Below are positions 43,801 to 55,473 of a DNA stretch of 64,000 nucleotides, piece by piece. Position numbers and translations under genes: made by a program. Location of the stretch: positions 2,356,001 through 2,420,000 of the forward strand of contig NZ_CP029693.1 in NCBI RefSeq assembly GCF_003228315.1, written 5' to 3'. The stretch comes from Pseudomonas putida. Its GTDB lineage: Bacteria; Pseudomonadota; Gammaproteobacteria; Pseudomonadales; Pseudomonadaceae. Position 1 is the stretch's first letter. Each line of letters opens with the position of its first letter. The notes below the pieces were generated by a model. That model had not been told where the DNA came from. It did not search any database and saw only the letters and a program-made list of their open reading frames with translations.

Positions 43801-46800
43801 TTCGGTACGTCGAAGAAGCGGTCGGTGTAGTCGATGGTCACGCCCTGGGCGAGGTCCTTGAAGGTCGCCCAGTCATAGCCGGAGCCGCCGATATAGCGGT
43901 CACCGAAGCCGAGGCTGCCGACCATGATGTCGTCGCCGCCTTCACCGTTGAACTTGTCGTTCTCGTTGCCGCCGATGAAGACATCGTTGCCGATGATCGG
44001 GTCGTTGCCCAACGGATCGAAGTTGTCGCCAGGAGCACCGTCAGAGGTGCCCTTCTCGATCCAGTCGTCGCCTTCGTTACCCATGTCCTGTTCGTTGGCC
44101 TTGCTGCCCAGGATGAAGTCATTGCCCTGGCCGCCAATGGCTTCGGAGGCGTCCTCACCGGTGACGATGAAGTCGTTGCCGAACCCGCCAATGATCAGGT
44201 TGATGCCGTTGCCGCCGTGCAGCACGTCGTTGCCGTCGCCGCCCTGGATATTATCGTCGCCACCCTTGTCGGTGATGATGTCGTCGCCGGCACCGCCACG
44301 CAGCTGGTCGTTGCCGTCACCGCCTTCGATGCGATCGTTGCCGGCATCGCCCCACACCGTGTCGTCGCCTCCACCGGAGACGAGGATGTCGGCACCGTTG
44401 GTGCCGCCCAGCACGATGTGCTCATCGCCCGTGTACTGGATGTAGTTGGTGTCCGGCCCTGCGGTCAGCGGGTTGTTGCGGATCACGCCAGTCGGATCGG
44501 CGTTGCCCAGGTCTTCGTTGAACTGCTTGCTCTGGTCCACTTCCAGATAGAACGCCGGATCCGAGAACACCAGGCCCGGCAAGTGGGTGGCCGAGGTGTT
44601 GGCCATGATCAGCTTGGCGAACGAGTTGCTTTCCAGTTCGGCATTGATCGACAGGCCGGCGGTACGTTCCAGATAGTAGAAGCGGTCGCCGTCCTGCAGT
44701 TTTTCCAGCTGGTTCTCGAACACGAAGTTGAAGGTCGTGCCGAGCATGCCGCCGAACGGGGTTTTCTCTTCGGCCAGGCCACCGATCCACATGTCGATGG
44801 CATCGACACCGGTGATCGTCACACCCTTGAGGTCGTCGGCCGTTCCCAGCACACCATCCTTGCCGGCCCGGGTCACGTTGGCCCAGGCGCCAGTGCCATT
44901 GAGGAAGTCCAGGCGATCGGCCGGTTCATTGACGCCACCATCACCAAACACCAGCATGATCGCGGCAGCACGTTTGCCTTCCAGCGTGGTCGCCCCGGTG
45001 ATGGTGCTGTGTGTGCCGTAGGCCGCGATGAAGTTGATCAACGACTCCGGATGCTTGAGGTGCTGCACCAGGTCCACCCAACTGGTGTACGGCTTGAGTT
45101 GGGTATCACCGGTCTGGCCGTAGATGTCGCGGCGGAACGCGTTGAGCGAAGGAATCCCCACGTCGCGGCCACGGGCGATGTTGATCGCCGGCAGATCCAG
45201 TGGCAGGCCCAACAGGTTGTTGCGCAGTGCCTCGGTGACGAACTCGTCGATTTCGTTACCGGCCTGGCGCGTCACCCCGCGCACGATGGCACTGGTCGCG
45301 TCCTCTGGCGTCACGCCACTGGCGGCATACGCCAGCGGGTTGAGGAACGCCGCGATCAAGCCCAGCTGCTGATCGGGATCGGCGCTGTTCGGATCGCCTA
45401 TGGTGTTGAAGTTGATGTCGAAGCGATCGACGGTCTCGGTCAGCATCGAGTGGCCAAACCGGTACACGGTATGGGCGAACTCGGCGACGATCGAGGCATC
45501 GAGGTCGACGTCATAGACCTGGGTCGGTGCGAAGAACAGGTCGACGTTGGGCTGGATGGTCCGCGCAAACTCCTCGAACACCAGGTGTTGGTACTGCATC
45601 TCGGTGCCGAACTTGGCGGCCTGGAACAAGCGCTCGCCATTCCACACCAGCGCATCGATATCGGCCTGGGTGACCGGCAACGAAGTCACCGGATTGAGCA
45701 GCCACTCATTGAGGAAGACCAGGTCGTGCGAATCGAGCACGGTGTCCTTCGTCTGAGCGACCAGCCGGTTGTGCTCGGAGTGGAAGATCGCATGCACCGC
45801 GGTCAGGCCGATGTTCTCGTTGACCCGGCCGTCGCCGGCGATGTAGTGCGCGTCGAGCAGTTCGTTGTCGTACGTTGTGTTGTTCCCGGTCGGGCCAACC
45901 GGCTGATCATTGCCAACTTCAGTGTCGCCATCGGGCCGCAGAAGCCCGCCGGAGATGACCGGCACGGCGTTGTGGGCGATGTCGTTGAGGAAGGCATGAC
46001 CGGTGCGCATTGCATTGGTGAGGTTGACCGGATTGTTTGGATTGCCTTCGACCAGGGTCGTGCCGTCGTCGGCGGTGCCGAAAATGCCGTCTATCCCGAC
46101 GGTGCGCATGACAACTTGCGGGAAGCCGTTCGGCCCTTTGAGGAAGTTGCCATAGGCGTCAGTCGCCAGCAGCGGACCGCTATCGATATCGGCGTCGGTG
46201 AGGTTGATGCCGAGAACGTCACGAGCCTGCGCCTTGACCACTTTCCAGGTGGCCATGCCGCCGATTTCGGTGTCATCCCCGGTACCAAACTTGCCATCGC
46301 CCCCCAGGTCACGGTTGGTGATCAGATTACCAGTCGCTATAGGGCCGTGTTCGCCCATCACGTATCCGCGCAAGAACACCTGATGCGACGGATGCGAGCT
46401 GTAGGTCTGGTTCTGGTCCACGAACGGCGTGGTGGTGTTGGTGTGCTCATGGATGTCGTCGGCCGTGCCGAGAACGCCGTCGGGCCCTGGCTGGTTGGTC
46501 GCGCGGGTCAACACCATGAAGTTGGCGTTGCCACCTGGCACATACAACGGATCATCCGGTTGCAGCGGGATGAAGATGGTGCCAGAGCCGCCTTTGGTGA
46601 CCAGGTCCAGACCATGATCGAAGAACTGCCCGAAGAAGGTCATCCAGGCGTTGAACGGTGCGGACAGCCCCGCATCCGCCGTGGTGTTCTCGAACAGGTA
46701 CACGTCGCGGTCGTCGGCGGTGCCGAACTGACCATCAAGGCCTGGGCTGGCGACGATCCGTACGCCGTCCTTGAGCACGTCGTCGTTACCCGGTTGCCCG

Positions 46801-49800
46801 GCCGGTATGCCGAAGTTGAGCACCCCGTCCGCACCCGGGTCATAAGCCGTGGCATAGGCTGCCGGGTTGTGCGAGGTCTGGTCGACGATCAGGTTGCTGA
46901 TGGTGCGTGGCTGCGAATCGAACACACTGCCACTGGTCTGTTGATAAGACGATCCCGGTATCGCAGGTGAACCTGGGCCGAAGAAGCCCGCAGGCGCACC
47001 CTCCGCCGGATTGAAGACCGGATCGCTGATGCGCGGGAAGACGTTGTCGGCGGCACCGAACTCGGTGTGGTTGTTGCCGTTGAGGTTCATCAGGTTGTTG
47101 TTCGACCCATCCACCGTGCGCAGGCCCAGCGGCGCGCGGATGTTCGGGATCAACGAGAGGATGTCCGCACCCGCCGCATCCGCCTCGGCAATCTTGATCT
47201 GGTCGAGGATGAAGTTGAGGTCGGAGCGCACCATGTGCAGCCCCGCGCCACCTGCACTGGCGTCGACCACCGGTGTCGGTGCCGTTGGCACGACCGGTGC
47301 GCCGGGTGCTACCACGGCAGTCGGTTGAGAGAACACCACTTCAGTGGTGCCATGGGCATCCTGATAGATCGCCTTGACCCGCAGCGACAACCCGGCGAGA
47401 TCAGGAGAGACCTTGAACGACGTGCCGTCGGCGCTCTGGAACGCCAGGTCACCGGCCGGCAGCAGGATGATGTCTTCGAACACGCCACTGCCCGGGTTGG
47501 CCTCGAACTGCCAGTAGTAGGACACCGACGAGTTGTTGAGATTGCCCGTTGGATTGCCTACCCCGACGTTGTTGCCATCGGTCACCCCGGCGACGCTGAC
47601 GGTCAGCATGTCGCCCACCGTTATCGGACTGGCCGGGGTTGAATCGGTGATGGTCGGTCTGCCAACCGGTTGCTGATTCAGCCCTTCAATCAGTACTCGC
47701 TGGCCATCGGCGAATTGCAGGCGTTCGATATGCAGCAGGGTATCGGTGCCGTCGCGACCGGCAACGGTATCTGCCACCGTCCACACATCGTCCGTCACAT
47801 CATTGAGCGTACCGCGGTTGTCACGCGTCACCACATATTCGGCCTGAGCCCCGGAGAAAATCGCGGTGTCAAAGGCCGCCCCGCCTGTCGAGGTGCCGGG
47901 CAGGATTTCCCGCACGGCCTTGAGCTGACCGGGGTTATAGGTGCCGTTGAGCATGAGCGAGATCATGCTTTCCATGCTGTCGAACGAGGCGATCTCGGGA
48001 CCTGTATGGTTGACATCGCCAGGTGCATAGACCGCAATCCTGACGTTGAGCCACTTGTCGCCGTCGATCAGGTCATCGCCACCACGACCCTCGATCAGGT
48101 CGCTACCATTGCCACCGAGCAGAATGTTGCCCGTGGCAAAACCGGTGGTGGGCAAACCGGCATCGGCCAGCAACTGTTGCAGGCCGCGAATCAACGCCAC
48201 ATTGGTCAGCGCACTGCCCGTGGCGCCGCCGTGGTTGAGGATGGTGACCGCATCGACATCATCGCCCTTGAGCACGTCGGCGAATTTCGAACCGGACACC
48301 CCTTCGACCTCGGCAAAGCGGTCGAGGATCGAGGCCGGCGAGGCGCCGACCGGATTGAACACCCCGGCGTTCTGGTTTGGCGCGTTGCCGTGTGGCTGGG
48401 CCAGCGCGGCCAGGCTCAGGTCGACGGTCACGCCGACCTTGTCATTTTTGTAGGTCACCCAGTCGTAACCGGACATGCCGTCCATCTTGTCCTGGGCATC
48501 GCTGCCGACAAAGATGTCGTCGCCACCCTCGCCGATCATTTCGTCGAAGCCACCACCGCCGACGAAGATGTCGTTGCCGATCACGTCGTCAGTGAGCAAG
48601 GGCGCGGCGTTATCGCCAGGTGCACCGTCCTGGGTGCCTTTCTCGATCCAGTCGTCACCTTCGTTACCGGTCGGTGGCAGGTTGGTCTTGGCACCGAGGA
48701 TGAAGTCGTCACCCTTGCCACCGAAGGTGGTGGTGATGTCTTCGGTGGTGACGATGAAGTCCTGGCCGTCGCCACCGAGGATCAGGTTGCCCGCCGCCAG
48801 CATGCTGCCGGCGATGATCACGTCGTTGCCGGCATTGCCTTCCAGGCGGTTGTCGCCGAACGCGTCGGTGATGATGTCATCGCCGTCGCCGCCCAGTACC
48901 GCATCGTTACCCGCACCGCCTTCGAGGCGGTCGTTGCCGGCGTCGCCATACAGCGTGTCATCGCCGTCGCCGGAAATGATGATGTCATTGCCGGCGGTGC
49001 CGCCGAGCACCACATGGTCTTCCCCGGTGTAGTGCAGGAAGTTGGTATCGGCACCGGGGGTGTCGGGGTTGTCGCGGATCACCAGCGGCACGATTTCCAC
49101 GCCGTTGATTTCCAGGCCGCCCGTTGGATCGGCGCGACCGTCGGCGCCCAGGCCGGTGAACTGTTTGGTCGGGTCCACTTCAAGGGTGAAGGTCGGTGTC
49201 AGGAACACGGTGTTCGACAGGTGGACCACGTCGGTGTTGAGCATGATCAACTTGGCGAAGGAGTTGTTCTCCAGCTCGGCGCCGAAGTCCAGGCCCGCGG
49301 TACGGGACAGGTAGTAGAACCGGTCGCCGTTCTGCAGCGCCTCCATCTGGGTTTCGAACACGAAGTTGAAGGTCGAACCGAGCATGCCGCCGAACGGCAT
49401 TTTTTCCTCGGCCAGGCCACCGACCCACAAGTCGATATCGTCGACGCCGGTGGTGGTGATGCCACCGACCATAGCGTAGGTGCCCGTACTGTTGAGGAAG
49501 GCCAGGCGATCCGCGGTATCGGCGGTGAAGATTCGCTCGTTGGCCGTCCCGGCATTGATCACCGCACTGCCGCCCAGCACCAGGGCTGCGGCCACTGCTC
49601 GCCGCTCGGCGACAGTATCGATATCAGCCGCGGTCAATGCCCCGTGTTTGCCATAGGCGGCGATGAAGTTGATCAGCGACTCGGGGTGCTTGAGGTGTTC
49701 CGCCAGGTCAACCCAGCTGATGTAGGGCTTGAGTTGGCTGTCGCCGGTCGCCGCATAGAACTCACGGCGCGCCTCGTTCAACGTCGGGATGCCGGTGTCG

Positions 49801-51725
49801 CGACCACGGGCCAGGTTCAGGGCCGGCAGGTCCAGGGGCAGGCCGAGCAGGTTGTTGCGCAGTGCCTCGGTGACGAACTCGTCGATCTCGTTGCCGACCT
49901 GACGGGTCGCACCGCGAATGATGGCTCCGGCGGCTTCGTCCGCGGTCGCCCCGCTGCCAGCGAACGCCAACGGGTTGAGGAAGGCGGCGATCAGGCCCAG
50001 CTGCGAATCGGGGTTGTTCGGATCGGTGAGCAGCGGGTTGAACTCGGGGTCGAAGCGATCGACGGTCTCGGTCAGCATCGAGTGACCGAAGCGGTACACC
50101 ACGTGGGCGAACTCGGCGAGGATGGCCGGATTGATCGAGGTGTCATAGCCGTTGGGCGCAAGGAACTCGTCGATCTGCGGTTGGATGGTGCGACCGAACT
50201 CTTCGAACACCAGGTGCTGGTACTGCATCTCGGTGCCGAACTTGGCGGCCTGGAACAGGCGTTCGCCGTCCCAATTCAGCGCGGCGATGCCGGCGGGTGT
50301 CGTTGGAATGGCGGTGACATCGTCGATCAGCCATTCATTGAGGAAGGCCACGTCGCCGGCAGCCAGCAGGGTGTCCTTGGTTTGCTGGACCAGGCGGTTG
50401 TGCTCGGAATGGAACACGTGGTGCACGGTGGTCAGGCCGATGTTTTCGTTGGCCCGGCCGTCACCGGCAATGTAGTGGGCGTCGAGCAGTTCGTTGTCAT
50501 AGGTCAGGTTATTGCCCGCCCCATCAGTATCCTGGCTATTGCCGACCAGCGCATCGCCATCCGCCTGCAGGACCCCACCAACGATGACCGGTGCGGCATT
50601 GTGGGCAATATCGTCGAGGAAGCCATGCCCGGTGCTCACGGCGTTGGCCAGGCTGATCGGTGCGAGCAGGTTGCCTTCGACGAGGAAGTCATCCGCGGTG
50701 CCGCCGATACCGTCCGCGCCTTTCATCACCACCTGCGGCATACCGCCGGGGCCGCGGATGAAGTTGCCGTACTCGTCGGTGGCCAGCAATGGCACGTTAT
50801 GCACATCGGCGTCGGTCAGGTTGATACCCAAAATGTCCCGGGCCTGCGCCTTGACCACGGCCCAGGTGGCCATGCCGCCATTTTCGCCGTCGCCATCATC
50901 GGCCGTGCCGAACTTACCGTCGGGCCCTAGATCGCGGTTGGTAATCAGGCGCCCGGTTGCAACGGGATCGCCTGCCGCGTTGAGCACGTACTCGCGCAGG
51001 AATACCTGATGCGAGGGGTGCGAGCTGTAGGTCTGGCTCTGGTCCACGAAAGGCGAGGTGGTGTTTGTTTGCCCACGAATGTCGTCGGCCGTGCCGACAA
51101 CGCCATCCGCTCCCGGCAAGTTGGTCGCGCGTGACAGCACCATGAAGTTGGTCGGACTGCCCGGCACGAACAACGGATCGTCCGGCTGCAGCGGAACGAA
51201 CACGATGGCGGTGGCGCTCTTGGTGACCAGGTCCAGGCCGTGGTCGAAGAACTGGCCGAAGAAGGTCATCCACGAGTTGAAGCTGGCGGTCAGGCCGACG
51301 TCCGGCGACTGGTTGGGGATCAGGAACACCGGTTTGTCGTCAGCGGTGCCGAACACACCATCCAGGCCCGGGCTCATCACCGCGGGAGCGCCGCCGTTGG
51401 CCGCGACGGCTGCCGGGTTATTGGCGGTCTGGTCGACGATCAGGTTACTGATGATCCGTGGCATCGGGTCGACGACGTTGCCGGTCCCCGCATAGGCCGC
51501 GTTCTGGTACTGCGGATCGAGCAGGCGCAGGAAGGAGTTGTCCGAGGCGCCAAACTCGCTTTGCCCGTTGACCAGGTTGTTGTAGCTGCCATCAACCGTC
51601 CGAAGGCCCCATGGCACCTGACTGTTGGGCAGCAGATCAGTGAGGTCTTCGCCTCGGGCATGTGCCTCCGCGATGAAGATCTGCTTGAGGATGAATTCAA
51701 GGTCCGCCTTGCTGAAGTTGGCCAT
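40884..51725 (-). CDS. Giant RTX exoprotein with two tandem animal-type haem peroxidase domains
   Basis: A 3613-residue protein without a Sec signal. Peroxidase 1 (about 1-850) has distal His162 in [13 protein letters not shown] and proximal His548 in [14 protein letters not shown]. Peroxidase 2 (about 1496-2380) repeats these as His1704 and His2092. Each is followed by GGxGxDxU calcium repeats (about 900-1230 and 2430-2730). Ig-like modules with YYWQ/FQWQ segments follow at about 1290-1480 and 2850-3160. A large RTX block (3170-3560) and an uncleaved C-terminal secretion region end it. Nine short GxDGxxGTxDD insertions lie within the peroxidase domains. It resembles P. putida PP_2561, reported as a calcium-binding peroxidase tied to root colonisation. 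A type I secretion operon is divergent. The ATG at 51725 follows GAGGG. Confidence 0.9.
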   Translation of the reverse strand: MANFSKADLEFILKQIFIAEAHARGEDLTDLLPNSQVPWGLRTVDGSYNNLVNGQSEFGASDNSFLRLLDPQYQNAAYAGTGNVVDPMPRIISNLIVDQTANNPAAVAANGGAPAVMSPGLDGVFGTADDKPVFLIPNQSPDVGLTASFNSWMTFFGQFFDHGLDLVTKSATAIVFVPLQPDDPLFVPGSPTNFMVLSRATNLPGADGVVGTADDIRGQTNTTSPFVDQSQTYSSHPSHQVFLREYVLNAAGDPVATGRLITNRDLGPDGKFGTADDGDGENGGMATWAVVKAQARDILGINLTDADVHNVPLLATDEYGNFIRGPGGMPQVVMKGADGIGGTADDFLVEGNLLAPISLANAVSTGHGFLDDIAHNAAPVIVGGVLQADGDALVGNSQDTDGAGNNLTYDNELLDAHYIAGDGRANENIGLTTVHHVFHSEHNRLVQQTKDTLLAAGDVAFLNEWLIDDVTAIPTTPAGIAALNWDGERLFQAAKFGTEMQYQHLVFEEFGRTIQPQIDEFLAPNGYDTSINPAILAEFAHVVYRFGHSMLTETVDRFDPEFNPLLTDPNNPDSQLGLIAAFLNPLAFAGSGATADEAAGAIIRGATRQVGNEIDEFVTEALRNNLLGLPLDLPALNLARGRDTGIPTLNEARREFYAATGDSQLKPYISWVDLAEHLKHPESLINFIAAYGKHGALTAADIDTVAERRAVAAALVLGGSAVINAGTANERIFTADTADRLAFLNSTGTYAMVGGITTTGVDDIDLWVGGLAEEKMPFGGMLGSTFNFVFETQMEALQNGDRFYYLSRTAGLDFGAELENNSFAKLIMLNTDVVHLSNTVFLTPTFTLEVDPTKQFTGLGADGRADPTGGLEINGVEIVPLVIRDNPDTPGADTNFLHYTGEDHVVLGGTAGNDIIISGDGDDTLYGDAGNDRLEGGAGNDAVLGGDGDDIITDAFGDNRLEGNAGNDVIIAGSMLAAGNLILGGDGQDFIVTTEDITTTFGGKGDDFILGAKTNLPPTGNEGDDWIEKGTQDGAPGDNAAPLLTDDVIGNDIFVGGGGFDEMIGEGGDDIFVGSDAQDKMDGMSGYDWVTYKNDKVGVTVDLSLAALAQPHGNAPNQNAGVFNPVGASPASILDRFAEVEGVSGSKFADVLKGDDVDAVTILNHGGATGSALTNVALIRGLQQLLADAGLPTTGFATGNILLGGNGSDLIEGRGGDDLIDGDKWLNVRIAVYAPGDVNHTGPEIASFDSMESMISLMLNGTYNPGQLKAVREILPGTSTGGAAFDTAIFSGAQAEYVVTRDNRGTLNDVTDDVWTVADTVAGRDGTDTLLHIERLQFADGQRVLIEGLNQQPVGRPTITDSTPASPITVGDMLTVSVAGVTDGNNVGVGNPTGNLNNSSVSYYWQFEANPGSGVFEDIILLPAGDLAFQSADGTSFKVSPDLAGLSLRVKAIYQDAHGTTEVVFSQPTAVVAPGAPVVPTAPTPVVDASAGGAGLHMVRSDLNFILDQIKIAEADAAGADILSLIPNIRAPLGLRTVDGSNNNLMNLNGNNHTEFGAADNVFPRISDPVFNPAEGAPAGFFGPGSPAIPGSSYQQTSGSVFDSQPRTISNLIVDQTSHNPAAYATAYDPGADGVLNFGIPAGQPGNDDVLKDGVRIVASPGLDGQFGTADDRDVYLFENTTADAGLSAPFNAWMTFFGQFFDHGLDLVTKGGSGTIFIPLQPDDPLYVPGGNANFMVLTRATNQPGPDGVLGTADDIHEHTNTTTPFVDQNQTYSSHPSHQVFLRGYVMGEHGPIATGNLITNRDLGGDGKFGTGDDTEIGGMATWKVVKAQARDVLGINLTDADIDSGPLLATDAYGNFLKGPNGFPQVVMRTVGIDGIFGTADDGTTLVEGNPNNPVNLTNAMRTGHAFLNDIAHNAVPVISGGLLRPDGDTEVGNDQPVGPTGNNTTYDNELLDAHYIAGDGRVNENIGLTAVHAIFHSEHNRLVAQTKDTVLDSHDLVFLNEWLLNPVTSLPVTQADIDALVWNGERLFQAAKFGTEMQYQHLVFEEFARTIQPNVDLFFAPTQVYDVDLDASIVAEFAHTVYRFGHSMLTETVDRFDINFNTIGDPNSADPDQQLGLIAAFLNPLAYAASGVTPEDATSAIVRGVTRQAGNEIDEFVTEALRNNLLGLPLDLPAINIARGRDVGIPSLNAFRRDIYGQTGDTQLKPYTSWVDLVQHLKHPESLINFIAAYGTHSTITGATTLEGKRAAAIMLVFGDGGVNEPADRLDFLNGTGAWANVTRAGKDGVLGTADDLKGVTITGVDAIDMWIGGLAEEKTPFGGMLGTTFNFVFENQLEKLQDGDRFYYLERTAGLSINAELESNSFAKLIMANTSATHLPGLVFSDPAFYLEVDQSKQFNEDLGNADPTGVIRNNPLTAGPDTNYIQYTGDEHIVLGGTNGADILVSGGGDDTVWGDAGNDRIEGGDGNDQLRGGAGDDIITDKGGDDNIQGGDGNDVLHGGNGINLIIGGFGNDFIVTGEDASEAIGGQGNDFILGSKANEQDMGNEGDDWIEKGTSDGAPGDNFDPLGNDPIIGNDVFIGGNENDKFNGEGGDDIMVGSLGFGDRYIGGSGYDWATFKDLAQGVTIDYTDRFFDVPKVPGSGASALVRFDIMEGLSGSAHGDFLRGDNEDATSLPTAGATGSVLTNISLINGLSNLLPAGATFYDGGNIILGGSGSDLIEGRGGDDIIDGDKWLNVRISVRQNIDGTGPEIASFNSMEPMVPLMLNGTYNPGQLVIVREILTGNDRYDTALFSGNRDDYTVTLQGNTVIVTDNIVGRDGTDRLTGVERLQFADRAVASGVGTAVNAGPTGNLAILDDATGVRDDTPVAGQLLRVSNLAVHDADNVTAANPTGAVTGPVAYYWQVENIPGTGVYEDITFIAAGEVSRAIGTTYRVADDVAGLNIRVRAVYQDAKGTLEIVDSRPNSAASAPPTVTGLAAQNQVLTVNPATIVDVDGLSNPQFTFQWQMTNGVTFVNIPGATGTTLTLGQAQVGTQVRVVVSYVDNFGVHESVPSDATNPVANVNDAPTGLPLISDTTPDQGQVLTAVTTGIADVDGLGTFSYQWQQGTGGTFTNITGATNATFTPGSAQGNQQLRVIVRYTDGFGTLETLTSAATAAVVVPAGVILTGTNGANTLTGGGGNDILNGLGGNDVLNGLAGSDQLFGGAGADTLNGGDDNDILNGEDGNDTLNGGLGADAMNGGAGNDTFVVDNVGDTVVEALNGGTDLVETSLTSYLLGANVENLTYTGTGNFTGTGNALANTLTGGVGNDLLNGGAGADRMVGLAGNDTYVVDNAADVVVESANNGTDTVQTTLGNYSLTANVENLTYTGAGNFVGSGNGLNNVITSGAGNDNLSGGGGDDILTGNGGNDTLNGDGGSDQLLGGLGLDTLNGGAGDDSLDGGDGDDALNGDAGNDTLLGGLGNDNLDGGAGVDLLDGGAGNDTLLGGVGDDTLLGGIGNDFIDGGAGNDRVTGGAGNDTMVASTGNDIFVFSAGFGTDQLIGFDANPAGGQDRLDITGLNITAATFAANVTITDVGADTLIGFAGATDTIRLVGVGDATTVNATDFILAT

Positions 51726-52388
51726 TTTGCTTGCCCTCGCTGTATCCGGAAAAAGGTCAAGGGACGAAAAAACGTCCCGTGCCCGGTCGGTGCCGGCTTG
51801 TTTTATTGTCGTGATCAATTTTCAGGCGACAGCTGTCGCGGGAAAGCCCTTGATGGACACCCGGAATACACGCCTGGAATTCGTGAAAAAGAAGCGTTCG
51901 CTGAGCGATCAGGCGCAGCGAACCCGAGCCCTGGGCGGGCCATGGAAACGGGAAGTAAAGGCGAACCTGCTGAAAAGCCCCTTCACTCTGCGAACGAACG
52001 AAATGATCGACATGTTCTGCTCCCGCGGAAAAATCACCTCGCCTTGCATTGCCAAACAGATGACAGGCTTCGGGCGGATGGCTCTCCCAACACCTAAGAC
52101 TAAAGTTCTATACGAAAAGCTTGTCAATTCCATGACGCAAAAACTGACGACCGGCATCAAACCAGCCAACTGGCTGTTTTTGAAAGACATATAGAAAGTT
52201 GAGAGCGACGTTAGAGCGAAAAGATATTTCAGACTGTGACACCGGAACTACGCTCCAGCTTATGGGAGCACCGCAGTCATTTCGGAGTTTCGCCGCCAGA
52301 GCGACCCGGATGAGAAGGAATCAATTTTGACATCTGTCAGCTGTTGCCACGGCAAGGGCAAGCAGCTTTTTGATGAGGGGTGAGCCAC
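51726..52388. other. Divergent region between the RTX gene and its secretion operon
   Basis: These 663 bp separate divergent starts. A hairpin CAGCC-AACT-GGCTG with TTTTT lies at 52163-52181 on the + strand, about 210 bp before the ABC gene, and could be a leader terminator. Open frames on either strand (for example 51853-52194) lack ribosome sites and family resemblance, and I do not call them genes. Confidence 0.5.
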
Positions 52389-54125
52389 ATGCAAAAGCAG
52401 TCGAGCCCTCGCTCCGAAATTGCAGATGCGCTCTTTCGCTTGCGCCGCAGTTTTTACTCGCTGGCGGCGTTCAGTGGCGTCATCAACGTCATGATGCTGA
52501 CACCGGCCGTGTACATGTTGCAGGTCTACGACCGGGCCCTGGTCAGTCGCAACGTCACGACGCTGACGATGCTGACCGTGCTGGTGATCGGTCTGTTCCT
52601 GCTGATGTCGACCCTGGAAATGGTCCGCACCCGCGTGCTGATCCGCGTCGGCAATTGCCTGGACATGGAACTCAACCGGCGTATCTTCACCGCCGCCTTC
52701 GAGCGCAACCTCAGCCGCGCCGGCGGTAACCCGGCCCAGGCCCTGCAAGACCTGTCGCAGGTTCGCCAGTTTCTCACCGGCAATTCCCTGTTCGCTTTCT
52801 TCGATGCACCGTGGACGCCCATCTACCTGCTGGTGGCCTACCTGATCCACCCGCTGCTCGGGCTGCTGACGATGATCGGCTCGATGATTCTGGTGGGCCT
52901 GGCCTGGCTCACCGAAAAAGCCACGCAGAAACCCCTGGCCGAAGCCAACCAGGCGGCCCTCTCTTCGTCCCTGTACGCCAACAACAACCTGCGCAATGCC
53001 GAGGTCATCGAGGCCATGGGCATGCTGCCGTCGATCAGCAAGCGCTGGTACCAAAGCCATTTGCGCATTCTGGAAATGCAGACCCTGGCGTCCGATCGCG
53101 CGGCGCTGATCAGCAGCACCGGACGCTTCGTGCGGATCACCTTGCAGTCGCTGATCCTCGGTGCCGGGGCGCTGCTGGCGATCGAAGGCAAGATCACCCC
53201 GGGGATGATGATTGCCTGTTCGATCCTCACCGGCCGCGCGCTGGGTCCGGTGGAACAGGTCATCGCCTCGTGGAAGCAATTGCTCGGCTGCCGCTCGGCC
53301 TGGGGCCGACTCAACGAAATGCTCTTCGAGTATCCGCGCCGGCCACCGAGCATGTCGTTGCAGCGCCCGCAGGGTATGGTCGCGGTGGAGAATGTGTTTG
53401 CCGGCGCCCCCGGTACCAACACCACCATTCTGCGCGGTGTCAGTGTCAGCTTGGTGCCGGGCGAAAGCCTTGGCGTGATCGGCCCCTCCGCCTCGGGCAA
53501 GTCCACTCTCGCCCGCCTGCTGGTGGGCGTGTGGCCGGCACAGGCCGGCAAGGTGCGCCTGGACGGCGCGGACATTTTCAACTGGAACAAGGGCGAGCTG
53601 GGTCCGTGGCTCGGATACCTGCCACAGGATGTGGAACTGTTCGAGGGCACCATAGCCGACAACATCGCGCGCTTCGGTGAAGTGGACAGCGACGCGGTCA
53701 TCCGTGCCGCCAAGACCACCGGCGTGCACGAGATGATCCTGCGTTTTCCACAGGGTTATGACACGCGCCTGAGCACCGATGGCAGCCCGCTGTCCGGTGG
53801 ACAAAAGCAACGCATCGCCCTGGCCCGCGCCCTGTATGGCGAACCCAATCTGATCGTGCTGGACGAGCCGAACGCCAACCTCGATGACGTCGGTGAAAAG
53901 GCCCTGATCGACGCATTGGCCGAACTCAAGAACCGTGGCGCCACCGTCATTCTGATTTCCCACCGCCCCAATGTGCTCTGCGCCGTCGACAAGGTGCTGA
54001 TGCTGCGTGATGGCGGTGTGCAGATGCTCGGTACCCGCGACGAAGTATTCACCGCGTTGCGCAAGGCCAGTGTCATGCCTGCCGCCGCGCCGACTCCGCT
54101 GGCCTCGGCCAAGGCACGGGAGTGA
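52389..54125 (+). CDS. Type I secretion ABC transporter (PrtD-like)
   Basis: A 578-residue fused membrane/ATPase exporter. LRRSFYSLAAFSGVINVMML opens the membrane domain; there is no C39-like N-terminal domain, as in PrtD/AprD-type exporters. Walker A is GPSASGKSTLARLLVG (about 363-378), the signature LSGGQKQRIALARALYG and Walker B LIVLDEPNANLDD. It exports a substrate with a C-terminal signal, most probably the divergent RTX peroxidase. ATG 52389 has GAGGGG upstream; a GTG at 52380 is possible. The adaptor gene follows 6 bp later. Confidence 0.9.
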   Translation: MQKQSSPRSEIADALFRLRRSFYSLAAFSGVINVMMLTPAVYMLQVYDRALVSRNVTTLTMLTVLVIGLFLLMSTLEMVRTRVLIRVGNCLDMELNRRIFTAAFERNLSRAGGNPAQALQDLSQVRQFLTGNSLFAFFDAPWTPIYLLVAYLIHPLLGLLTMIGSMILVGLAWLTEKATQKPLAEANQAALSSSLYANNNLRNAEVIEAMGMLPSISKRWYQSHLRILEMQTLASDRAALISSTGRFVRITLQSLILGAGALLAIEGKITPGMMIACSILTGRALGPVEQVIASWKQLLGCRSAWGRLNEMLFEYPRRPPSMSLQRPQGMVAVENVFAGAPGTNTTILRGVSVSLVPGESLGVIGPSASGKSTLARLLVGVWPAQAGKVRLDGADIFNWNKGELGPWLGYLPQDVELFEGTIADNIARFGEVDSDAVIRAAKTTGVHEMILRFPQGYDTRLSTDGSPLSGGQKQRIALARALYGEPNLIVLDEPNANLDDVGEKALIDALAELKNRGATVILISHRPNVLCAVDKVLMLRDGGVQMLGTRDEVFTALRKASVMPAAAPTPLASAKARE

Positions 54126-54131
54126 CCGATC

Positions 54132-55472
54132 ATGCAGATGAGCCAACACACCGAGATGATTCCCTCCGACACCAAGCCACTGGTGGATCTGGACGCGGCG
54201 CGGCCAGCGTTCTGGGGCATGTGGCTGGTGATCGCCGGCTTTGGCGGGTTCCTGCTGTGGTCATGGCTGGCGCCGCTGGATGCCGGGGTGGTCGCGACCG
54301 GCACGGTCAAGGTCACCAGTAACCGCAAGGCGGTGCAACATCTCACCGGTGGCACCGTGGATGCGATCCTCGTTCGCGAAGGCGATGTGGTGAAAAAGGG
54401 TCAGGAAGTGGTGCGCCTCGACTCGCTGCGGGCCATCGCCGAACAGGGTGCGATCAGCGCGCAATACATCGTCAGCAAGACCGTGGAAAACCGCCTGGAA
54501 GCGGAACGCGACGATCGCGACGAGGTGGTGTACGACCCCGAGCTGCTCAGCCGCTTCAAGGGTGACCATCGCCTGGACGCCGCCATGGACTTGCAACAGC
54601 GTCTGCTGGACACAAGGCGCGCCGGTCTCGCCGGCGAAATCAGCATCCTCAAGGAAAACCTCGCGGCGTCGGCGGTGCAGCTCAAGGGCTTGCAGCAGGT
54701 GTATGGCGCCCGCGCTTCGCAGATCAACTTTCTCAACCAGGAACTGCAAGGCACCCGCGTGCTGGCCGCCGAAGGTTACGTGCCGCGCAACCGCCTGCTG
54801 GAGCTTGAGCGCAACAATGCCGACCTCTCGGCCAACCAGGCCGAGAACCTCAATAACATCGCTCGCGTGCGCAGCCAAACCACCGAAATCAAGCTGCGCA
54901 TCCTGCAGCGCCAGCACGACTATCTCAAGGAAGTCGAATCGCAACTGACCGACACCGCCAAGGAAAACACCACCCTGGCCGACCGCTTGCGCGCGCTGGA
55001 CTATGAGGTGACCCACACGGTGATTCGCTCGCCCATCGACGGCATGGTCCAGTCCCTGAGCATTGCCACCGTCGGCGGGATCATCCAGCCGGGCTTCAAG
55101 ATCATGGAAATCGTGCCCATGAACGAACCGCTGCAGGTCGACGCAATGATTCCCGTGCAGGCCATCGACAAGATGGTCCCCGGCCTGGATGTGGACATCT
55201 CCTTCCCGGCCTTCAACCATGCCCGCACGCCGAACATTCCCGGGCGGGTGAAGACCGTTTCCGCCGACCGCCTGATGGACGAGGAAAGCAAGCAACCCTT
55301 CTATCTGGCACAGGTGGAAGTCACACCCGATGGCATGAACCTGCTGGGCAGCAATCACATTCGCCCCGGCATGCCCGCCAGCGTCACCATCAAGACTGGC
55401 GAGCGCAACTTGATGAGCTATCTGCTCAAACCGATGCTCGAACGTGTGGACAGCTCCTTCAAGGAACAATGA
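54132..55472 (+). CDS. Type I secretion membrane fusion protein (HlyD/PrtE-like)
   Basis: A 446-residue adaptor with one membrane segment (MWLVIAGFGGFLLWSWLAPL) near 30-50. The first lipoyl half is GTVDAILVREGDVVKKGQEV, a long coiled coil spans about 130-300, and IRSPIDGMVQSLSIATVGGI is the second lipoyl half. It bridges the ABC exporter and the outer-membrane channel. GGAG at 54118-54121 precedes it, and the second codon pair offers an alternative ATG at 54138. Its stop is 1 bp before the next start, so the operon is tightly coupled. Confidence 0.9.
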   Translation: MQMSQHTEMIPSDTKPLVDLDAARPAFWGMWLVIAGFGGFLLWSWLAPLDAGVVATGTVKVTSNRKAVQHLTGGTVDAILVREGDVVKKGQEVVRLDSLRAIAEQGAISAQYIVSKTVENRLEAERDDRDEVVYDPELLSRFKGDHRLDAAMDLQQRLLDTRRAGLAGEISILKENLAASAVQLKGLQQVYGARASQINFLNQELQGTRVLAAEGYVPRNRLLELERNNADLSANQAENLNNIARVRSQTTEIKLRILQRQHDYLKEVESQLTDTAKENTTLADRLRALDYEVTHTVIRSPIDGMVQSLSIATVGGIIQPGFKIMEIVPMNEPLQVDAMIPVQAIDKMVPGLDVDISFPAFNHARTPNIPGRVKTVSADRLMDEESKQPFYLAQVEVTPDGMNLLGSNHIRPGMPASVTIKTGERNLMSYLLKPMLERVDSSFKEQ

Positions 55473-55473
55473 A

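Noticed and set aside
44217..50930. Very long + strand frames (917 and 1086 codons) opposite the RTX gene
   Set aside because: They mirror the repeated GGxGxD codons of the RTX/peroxidase gene and have no recognisable domains.
51853..52194. 113-codon + strand frame before the secretion operon
   Set aside because: No ribosome site, Lys/Thr-rich low-quality translation, and it runs through a terminator-like hairpin.
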